From contig JABABI010000043.1 in the NCBI GenBank assembly GCA_014238335.1, forward strand, positions 1 through 32,947: a stretch of 32,947 nucleotides of DNA, written 5' to 3'. The DNA is from Fuerstiella sp. GTDB taxonomy: Bacteria; Planctomycetota; Planctomycetia; Planctomycetales; Planctomycetaceae. Below the pieces are notes generated by a model. That model did no database searches and was not told the DNA's origin. It was given only the letters and a program-made list of their open reading frames with translations. Positions within the stretch are counted from its first letter, which is position 1. The number at the start of each line of letters is the position of its first letter. Positions 26,768 to 32,947 of the stretch are shown piece by piece. A program made the position numbers and the translations under genes.

Positions 26768-26909
26768 GCTTCATGGCGAACCTGCCTCCCCCCTTGAAAG
26801 ACCGTCGTTGCTGATCAATCATTTACCCGCAACCGTGTCCCCGCCGGTCGGGCGCTCCGACGCCGGTCTGTCATTCGGTTGCCCACGTGAATAACGTTCG
26901 GAGTACCTC

Positions 26910-27800
26910 GTGGTTGTAATTCTGGTTGTTGATGATTCTGCCACTGACCGCACCCGAATTGCAGGCCTGCTGTCGCGGATGAGCGGGTACGAAGTGCTCA
27001 CTGCTTCGGGCGGTGCAGAAGCAAAGGACATCCTGTCCGCCACCGCAATTGATCTGGTGCTGACGGATCTGCAAATGCCGGAGGTCGACGGCCTTGAACT
27101 TGTCCGCGATCTTCGCAGGAATCACGCTGACGTCCCTGTAGTTCTAATGACCGGAACGGGGAGCGAAGAAATCGCCGTGCAGGCGATGAAGGCGGGGGCC
27201 GCCAATTATGTCAACAAGACATCCGGGCCGCAGTGGCTGCGAGAAAACATCGAGCGAGTCCTGGCGTCGCAGGGGGAAATCCAGTCACACAAAGAAGTGT
27301 TAAAAAGCTTGTGCCGTGACGAATATGAGTTTCTCCTGGGGAACGATCGGGGACTAATGACCTCCACGGCAAGGTTCCTTCGCCAGGTTGCTCAGTCCAC
27401 CGGTTTGTGTGTCGACAGCGACCTGCCCCGACTTGGAATTGCCATGGAAGAAGCACTGCTGAATGCATACCTGCACGGAAACCTGGAACTCGACTCCGTA
27501 CTGCGCGAAGGCGACAGCGATCAGTTCAACGAAATGGCACAGGAACGATCTGTCAACCAGCCATGGATGGATCGAAAAGTAACAGTTCGGGCGTCGATAT
27601 CGCCGCAGCAGTTCAAGGTCGAAATCACAGACGATGGACCGGGGTTTGATCCGACCGGTCTGCCGGACCCGACAGCCCCCGAAAACCTGCTGAAGCCGCA
27701 CGGTCGCGGCATCATGATGATGAGACTGTTTCTGGATGAGGTTCAGTGGAACAAACGGGGAAATCGCGTCACCATGATCAAAAACGCGCATCCGTCATGA
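26910..27800 (+). CDS. Response regulator fused to RsbW-like ATPase domain (second of tandem pair)
   Basis: Paralogue of the gene 142 bp upstream with the same layout in 296 aa. Receiver about 1-120: VVDDSATDRTRIAGLL, D53 in LVLTDLQMPEVDG, LMTGTG and YVNKTS. ATPase about 150-294: N-box MEEALLNAYLHGNLE with N185, G1 box DDGPGFDP at 241-248, G2 GRGIMMM at 265-271, last strand RGNRVTMIK. Both copies share an insert between N- and G1-boxes ending in a DR(K/R) strand. The start is GTG 26910, with GGAG six bases upstream. Its TGA overlaps the ATG of the hybrid kinase (ATGA at 27797-27800), so the two are translationally coupled and probably act in one pathway. Confidence 0.9.
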   Translation: MVVILVVDDSATDRTRIAGLLSRMSGYEVLTASGGAEAKDILSATAIDLVLTDLQMPEVDGLELVRDLRRNHADVPVVLMTGTGSEEIAVQAMKAGAANYVNKTSGPQWLRENIERVLASQGEIQSHKEVLKSLCRDEYEFLLGNDRGLMTSTARFLRQVAQSTGLCVDSDLPRLGIAMEEALLNAYLHGNLELDSVLREGDSDQFNEMAQERSVNQPWMDRKVTVRASISPQQFKVEITDDGPGFDPTGLPDPTAPENLLKPHGRGIMMMRLFLDEVQWNKRGNRVTMIKNAHPS

Positions 27801-30800
27801 ACCACGACGCATCAGACACACCTGAAGAAGCACTGCGGCAAACGCAGGCTGACTATCAAATGCTGGTGGACAGTCTGCCGGTGTGTCTGTTGAGAAAGGA
27901 CAGCGACGGCAGGCCGATCTTTGCGAATCGACCGTATCTTGAGTTTCATAATACGACACTTGACGAGCTCATCAGGGACGGTGAGCCGATCGTGCTCAAC
28001 GAAATGCAAAGGATGCAATTCGCTGATGAAGATGCCCAAACGTTGGATAACGGAGCCGTGTTCCAGGGGGTCCTGCAGCATATCCACAGCGACGGCAGCG
28101 TCTGCTGGGTTGAACGACTAAAAGGACCGCAGCTGGACGCAGACCGGAACGTTGTTGGTATTCAGGTTCTGTTCTGGGGGGTCACCGACCGCATTGAGGC
28201 TGAGCAGGCGCAGCAGCGAGAAAGTGCACTTCTGCAGGCACTGTTGCAACACGCGCCTGATGCGATCTATTTCAAGGATAAGGCCAGCCGATTCACGCGA
28301 ATCAGCGAAAACATGGCCGGGATGTTCGGACTGGACAACGCTTCGGAGGCCATCCACAGGACGGATGCGGACTTTTTCACCGCCGACCATGCGAGTCAGG
28401 CTCGCGACGACGAACTTCGCATCATGCAAACCGGCGAGTCGATCGTCGGACGAATTGAGCGTGTGACGTGGCGTGACCGGGACGCCACCTGGTGTTCGAC
28501 CACAAAACTTCCGCTGCAAAATGCTGAAGGGAAAACCGTTGGTACATTCGGTCTGTCTCGCGATATTACCAGTTTGATTCGTGCAGAGGAGGCGCTGGCG
28601 CGGGAACGCGATCGCCTGCAGACGTTGATGAGTCATTTACCGGATGTGATTTTCATCAAGGATACTAACGGCCGATTTCTGATGGCCAATCCCGCGTTAA
28701 TTCGGCTCTACGGCTGCAGCAGCTTCGAGGAACTCGAAGGACTGACCGACTTTGATTTCATCCCCCAAGAAGTAGCTCAGCATTTCGCTGACGATGATCA
28801 GCGTGTCATGAGATCCGGCGCACCGCTGATTGATCGTGAAGAGTCCAACGTTGATCAGCATGGTCAAAAAGTGTGGATGCTAACCAGCAAAATTCCCCTG
28901 CGTGATACCAGCGGTCACGTCATTGGTCTTGTTGGTATCGGCCGTGACATCACCAAGCAGAAGCAGGCTCAGCAGGCGGCGTCGCGAAAGGCGACGGAAG
29001 TTGGACTGTTGTATCAGGCAACGTCGCTGGCACGTGAAACGGACTCACTGGAAGAAGCACTTACCGGATGCCTCAGCATCGTCTGTATATTGACGGGGTG
29101 GACGGTCGGTCATGTCTATGTCCTGGCCGATGAAGACGAACTTGACGAACTTGTGTCTGCCCGAATCTGGTATCCGGAGAATGGCACACAAGTCAGCGAT
29201 TTTCGGACTGTCACGGACAGCATCCGTGTGCAAAAAGGTCAGGGACTGCCAGGAAAGATCTGGGAAAGTGGTGAGCCGCGATGGGTCGAAGATGTCCAGG
29301 ATGAATTTTCGTCGCCTCGCACAGAAGCATTTCGCAAAGCAAACATCTGCAGCGCAGTTGGGTTTCCCATAATCATTCGCGGCGAGATGGTGGCCGTGCT
29401 TGAATTTTTTGCGTTTCAAAAACACTCGAAAGACACGGCGCTGCTGTGGATTCTGCAAAGTGTGGGCGAGCAGGTTGGTCAGGTCATTGAGCGAAAACGG
29501 AACGAGGAGTCGCTGCGAATCGCTCACGATGCAGCGAACGCAGCCAACAAAGCGAAAAGTGATTTTCTGGCGAACGTCAGTCATGAAATCAGAACACCAA
29601 TGAATAGCATCATTGGCATGACAGAGTTGCTGCTGGATACTGAGATGACGCCTATGCAGCAGGACTATCTGAGAATGGTGAAATCGTCGGGCGAAGCGCT
29701 GCTGTCATTGATTAACGATATTTTGGATTTCTCCAAGATCGAAGCAGGCCGGCTGAATTTGGAATCGATTCCTTTTGACCTGCGGGACTCGATCGGCGAT
29801 ACGATGAAGCTACTGGGCACGCGTGCACACCGTCAGGGCCTGGATCTGGCGTTTTCGGTTGCGCCTGACGTTCCTGAGTTTTTGATTGGTGATCCAGCAC
29901 GACTACGACAGGTCGTCGTCAATCTTGTAGGCAACGGAATTAAGTTTACGACAGCCGGCGAGGTGATACTGTCCGTCGTGCTGCAGGGTAATGAAAATGA
30001 CGTTGCTGTTCTGACCGTATCCGTGACGGATACGGGAATAGGAATCTCGCCCGACAAGATCCATGACGTGTTTACGGCGTTCGAACAGGCAGACACTTCG
30101 ACCACACGGAAATACGGGGGCACGGGACTGGGATTGGCGATCTCCAGTCGCCTGGTTGCCTTGATGGGCGGTGAAATTCACTGCGAAAGTGAAGTCGGGA
30201 AAGGCAGCACGTTTACGTTCACAACGAGAATGGGGGTCGCTCATGACGTTGCACGGCCAGCAAGCGATTCCGTCGTCCTGTCCGACACACAAGTGTTGAT
30301 TGTCGACGACAATGCCACGAATCGCAGAATCCTGAACGACATGTGCAGCAACTGGGGCATGAAGCCGACGGTCGCAACTGACTCAGCAACCGCCCTGAAA
30401 CAACTGCAGGCCGCCGATTCACCTCCGTATCGACTGCTGCTAACGGACGTCAACATGCCAGATGACGACGGTTTTGCGCTATGTGAGCAAATCCGATCGA
30501 ATGCGGAATTCTCTGATCTGAAGATCATTATGCTGACATCTTCAGGACGCCCTGAGGACCCGGAACGTCGTGCCCGGATGGGTGTCTCATCACATTTGCT
30601 TAAACCCGTCAAGCAGTCAGAGCTATTTAACGCTATCGTTACCGCTCTGGGCTTCACAGATGTCGAAAAAGGCCCCGTTCCGGCAGGTGTTGAAAACACT
30701 AGCCGAGCCACAACGGGATTGTCTGTTTTGCTGGCTGAAGATAACCTAGTCAATCAGACACTGGCTACAGGAGTGCTAAAAAAATATGGACACACGGTTA

Positions 30801-31516
30801 CACTGGCCTGTAATGGCAGGGAAGCTGTGGAGATTTATGCAGAAGGTTGCTTTGATGTCATCCTCATGGACGTCCAAATGCCTATACTGGACGGATTCGC
30901 TGCCACTGCAGAAATTCGAGAACTGCAGCGACAGTCCGGGCAGGTGACACCAATTATCGCGATGACGGCTCATGCCATAAACGGAGATCGTGAGCGGTGC
31001 ATCGACGCTGGTATGGATGAATACCTGTCCAAACCCATTCGGGCAAAGCAATTGGCGGATATGCTGGCCAAAGTTGTGGGAAGTCTTGGTGCACAAAACA
31101 CAACACCGGAAACAAAGCCTTCGGACGAAACTATCGTGGAAAAGCCTTCAGTGATCGACTGGGAATATGCTCTGGACAACGTTGACGGCGATCGGAAGCT
31201 GTTGAGGGAGGTTATCGACGCCTTTCTTTTCGAATCGCAGCAGTTGCTGGATAACGTGCAAGGCGCAGTCGACGACGGCGACCCCAAAACTCTTCATCGA
31301 GCGGGGCATACACTGAAAGGCGCGTTGCTTTCTCTTGGGGCTCCGAATCCCGCCCATTTGAGCAAGTCGCTGGAAGACAGAGGTGCAGCCGGGTCCACTG
31401 AAGGCGCACAGCCGGTACTGGACGAACTGAAGTTGCTGGTTCGGGACACGATCACGGAACTGTCCGCCTTTGATCCCGATGAGGGTACGGATCAACCTTC
31501 GCCGACAGGCGCCTGA
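27797..31516 (+). CDS. Hybrid sensor histidine kinase, PAS3-GAF-HisKA-HATPase-REC2-Hpt
   Basis: A 1239-aa phosphorelay kinase without membrane segments, so probably a cytoplasmic sensor. Three PAS domains (about 15-130, 140-262 and 270-390; the second and third share the FKD/IKD-type motif of PAS_4-like units) precede a GAF domain (about 405-570) and a coiled linker. The dimerisation domain has H596 in SHEIRTP. The ATPase (about 690-815) has an N-box (VVNLVGNGIKFT), DTGIGIS and GGTGLGLAIS. Receiver 1 has D884 (LLLTDVNMPDDDG), receiver 2 D1025 (VILMDVQMPILDG), and the C-terminal Hpt domain H1171 (HRAGHTLKGALL). All phosphotransfer residues are intact, so the Hpt may pass phosphate to the receiver-ATPase proteins encoded just upstream. 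The ATG overlaps the preceding stop. Confidence 0.95.
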   Translation: MNHDASDTPEEALRQTQADYQMLVDSLPVCLLRKDSDGRPIFANRPYLEFHNTTLDELIRDGEPIVLNEMQRMQFADEDAQTLDNGAVFQGVLQHIHSDGSVCWVERLKGPQLDADRNVVGIQVLFWGVTDRIEAEQAQQRESALLQALLQHAPDAIYFKDKASRFTRISENMAGMFGLDNASEAIHRTDADFFTADHASQARDDELRIMQTGESIVGRIERVTWRDRDATWCSTTKLPLQNAEGKTVGTFGLSRDITSLIRAEEALARERDRLQTLMSHLPDVIFIKDTNGRFLMANPALIRLYGCSSFEELEGLTDFDFIPQEVAQHFADDDQRVMRSGAPLIDREESNVDQHGQKVWMLTSKIPLRDTSGHVIGLVGIGRDITKQKQAQQAASRKATEVGLLYQATSLARETDSLEEALTGCLSIVCILTGWTVGHVYVLADEDELDELVSARIWYPENGTQVSDFRTVTDSIRVQKGQGLPGKIWESGEPRWVEDVQDEFSSPRTEAFRKANICSAVGFPIIIRGEMVAVLEFFAFQKHSKDTALLWILQSVGEQVGQVIERKRNEESLRIAHDAANAANKAKSDFLANVSHEIRTPMNSIIGMTELLLDTEMTPMQQDYLRMVKSSGEALLSLINDILDFSKIEAGRLNLESIPFDLRDSIGDTMKLLGTRAHRQGLDLAFSVAPDVPEFLIGDPARLRQVVVNLVGNGIKFTTAGEVILSVVLQGNENDVAVLTVSVTDTGIGISPDKIHDVFTAFEQADTSTTRKYGGTGLGLAISSRLVALMGGEIHCESEVGKGSTFTFTTRMGVAHDVARPASDSVVLSDTQVLIVDDNATNRRILNDMCSNWGMKPTVATDSATALKQLQAADSPPYRLLLTDVNMPDDDGFALCEQIRSNAEFSDLKIIMLTSSGRPEDPERRARMGVSSHLLKPVKQSELFNAIVTALGFTDVEKGPVPAGVENTSRATTGLSVLLAEDNLVNQTLATGVLKKYGHTVTLACNGREAVEIYAEGCFDVILMDVQMPILDGFAATAEIRELQRQSGQVTPIIAMTAHAINGDRERCIDAGMDEYLSKPIRAKQLADMLAKVVGSLGAQNTTPETKPSDETIVEKPSVIDWEYALDNVDGDRKLLREVIDAFLFESQQLLDNVQGAVDDGDPKTLHRAGHTLKGALLSLGAPNPAHLSKSLEDRGAAGSTEGAQPVLDELKLLVRDTITELSAFDPDEGTDQPSPTGA

Positions 31517-31667
31517 CACCGCTCTCATAACCGCTTTTCAGAAGAACAAGCCTTCAAGCAACAGCACACGGGGTTCCCGAAAAGCAACGTCGTGGTCCGC
31601 CATACAGGCATTGCGGGGCCGCCAGCCACATCAGGCCACTTTTGCACTTCGTGTCACCGAGTTGCTG

Positions 31668-32947
31668 TCACACGTGTTTGTAGACAGTTTCAAAGTCAAT
31701 ATCGTGTTTTTTCATCTTCTTGTACAACGTCGTACGATTGATACCGAGTGACTTCGCTGTCTTCTGGCGATTCCAGCCATTCGATTCCAGGGCCTGGACG
31801 ATCAACTGTCGTTCCGGAGTCGTCAACGCTTTCTTCAAGGACGCTCCACCGAGCAGTGCCTCAACATTTGGCAGATGGGTGTTTTCTGCAAACAGTTTTT
31901 CGGGCAGATCACCGACAGTAATTCGGTCACCTTTGCAAAGAACAACCGCACGCTCGATGATATTCACCAATTCACGTACGTTTCCGGGCCATTGATATTG
32001 CTGCAGAGCGTGCATAGCCGTGTCGTCAACAACTTCGATCTGGCGACCTGTCTGCAGATTGAACTGTTTCAGATAGTGTGCAAGCAGCAACGGGATATCA
32101 CCGAGTCGATCTCTGAGCGAAGGTTGAGTCAGCGAGATGACGTTAATTCGATAGAACAGGTCTTCACGAAAATCACCGCGACGTACGGCTTCTTCGAGGT
32201 CCTGATTGGTGGCCAACACCAGCCGGACATCAACTTTATGTGTCTCATTACCTCCAACCGGCTCAAATTCCCGGTCCTGCAGAACTCTCAGCAGTTTCAC
32301 CTGCAACTGGGGTGATGCGGTGGCAATTTCATCAAGGAACAGCGTGCCGCCGTCGGCTTGCAGAAACTTGCCAATCTTGTCGTGAGTCGCTCCGGTGAAT
32401 GCGCCGGCAACGTGTCCGAACAGTTCCGTCTCAAGAAGAGTCTCGGGCAACGAACCACACGCAACTTCCACGAACGGCTTGTCAGCGCGATTGCTGAGCT
32501 GATGAATGCTGCGGGCGGTCATCGTTTTCCCTGTACCGCTTTCACCTAGAATCAACACCGTCGTGCGTGTGTCGGCCACACTTTCGATCAGCTCGAACAT
32601 CCGCAGCATTTTGTAGTCCTTGCCGATGATGTTCGACAAACCGTGCTTTTCGCTCAGCTGAGCCTTCAGTTGTTGATTTTCCTGCAGAATCTGACGCTGA
32701 CTGATCGCGCGTTCAATCGACAAATTCAGTTCTTCGTCGATGACTGGTTTCGTCAGATAGTCGAAGGCTCCCATTCGAATAGCTTCGACCGCACTCTCAA
32801 TGGTGCCAAAGCCAGTGAGCAGAATAACGGCAGTGTCCGGCGTGTTTTCTCGTGTCCACTGCAACAGCTCAAAGCCGTCTTTGTCCGGAAGATTGACGTC
32901 GCAGACAACAACTTCGAACGGAAATTCCTGCATCCGCTCAACGGCTT
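31668..32947 (-). CDS. Sigma-54-dependent response regulator (NtrC family), 5' end beyond window
   Basis: Transcriptional activator for sigma-54 promoters. The frame is open to the window edge, so the first part of the receiver is missing; the phospho-acceptor region (VVVCDVNLPDKDG), ILLTGFG and YLTKPV remain. The AAA+ domain has Walker A GESGTGKT, the sigma-54 contact loop GAFTGA, Walker B GGTLFLDEI, the arginine-finger region (REDLFYRINV) and the WPGNVREL motif. A Fis-type helix-turn-helix closes the protein (NRQKTAKSLGINRTTLYKKM). It is convergent with the hybrid kinase, 151 bp between stops. The cognate kinase is not known; it may lie outside the window. Confidence 0.95.
   Translation of the reverse strand, partial: AVERMQEFPFEVVVCDVNLPDKDGFELLQWTRENTPDTAVILLTGFGTIESAVEAIRMGAFDYLTKPVIDEELNLSIERAISQRQILQENQQLKAQLSEKHGLSNIIGKDYKMLRMFELIESVADTRTTVLILGESGTGKTMTARSIHQLSNRADKPFVEVACGSLPETLLETELFGHVAGAFTGATHDKIGKFLQADGGTLFLDEIATASPQLQVKLLRVLQDREFEPVGGNETHKVDVRLVLATNQDLEEAVRRGDFREDLFYRINVISLTQPSLRDRLGDIPLLLAHYLKQFNLQTGRQIEVVDDTAMHALQQYQWPGNVRELVNIIERAVVLCKGDRITVGDLPEKLFAENTHLPNVEALLGGASLKKALTTPERQLIVQALESNGWNRQKTAKSLGINRTTLYKKMKKHDIDFETVYKHV

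Noticed and set aside
1..32947. CRISPR array, insertion sequence with transposase, or prophage
   Set aside because: No regularly spaced direct repeats, transposase motifs or phage structural genes were seen. The only recombinase looks like a housekeeping Xer.

Overview
The window looks like a stretch of planctomycete chromosome. The main markers are a large anchored protein with an N-terminal zinc ribbon and a C-terminal DUF1559-like domain, a secreted formylglycine sulfatase, a PhyH-type dioxygenase, EF-hand modules in envelope proteins, and many signalling proteins. This assignment rests on recognising gene families, not on a marker-gene comparison. No rRNA, convincing tRNA, CRISPR array or intact transposase is visible.

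Layout. 1-605: 3' part of a TauE/SafE-type permease. About 726-2036: decayed SGNH-hydrolase-like gene on the minus strand. 2662-3834: a 76-aa conserved-looking small protein followed by a XerC-type tyrosine recombinase. 3904-5373 (-): sulfatase interrupted by one in-frame TAA. 5703-7025: an M24 peptidase-fold protein that appears to lack the metal-binding residues. 7026-7949: no supportable gene, but a strong 16-bp hairpin. 7950-9023 (-): mannose-1-phosphate guanylyltransferase. 9266-10943: Na+:alanine symporter split by a one-base frameshift, then a universal stress protein. 11565-12398 (-): PhyH-family oxygenase. 12517-12816 (-): ribosomal protein bL28.

20143 down to 13032 (-) is one efflux locus in transcription order: a very large TolC-like lipoprotein, a membrane-fusion protein, a LolD/MacB-type ATPase and a MacB/FtsX-type permease. 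Unusually, the fusion protein carries two C-terminal EF-hands and the outer-membrane component one internal EF-hand loop, which suggests a calcium-responsive pump. About 20.2-22.2 kb holds fragments of a decayed secreted-protein gene. Next come a class II histone-deacetylase-like enzyme (22311-23240, -) and the zinc-ribbon/DUF1559 protein (23328-25412, -).

The right end is a signalling block. Two tandem proteins (25769-26767 and 26910-27800) each join a receiver domain to an RsbW-like ATPase domain. The second overlaps by ATGA with a 1239-aa hybrid kinase (3 PAS, GAF, HisKA, HATPase, 2 REC, Hpt). Convergent to it is a sigma-54 activator of the NtrC type, cut by the window edge. The simplest reading is a phosphorelay feeding a partner-switching output, but no sigma factor or anti-anti-sigma partner is in view.

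Four loci in the window are broken: two by a single lesion each (sulfatase, symporter) and two by many. The single lesions could be sequencing errors; the multi-lesion ones look like real decay.
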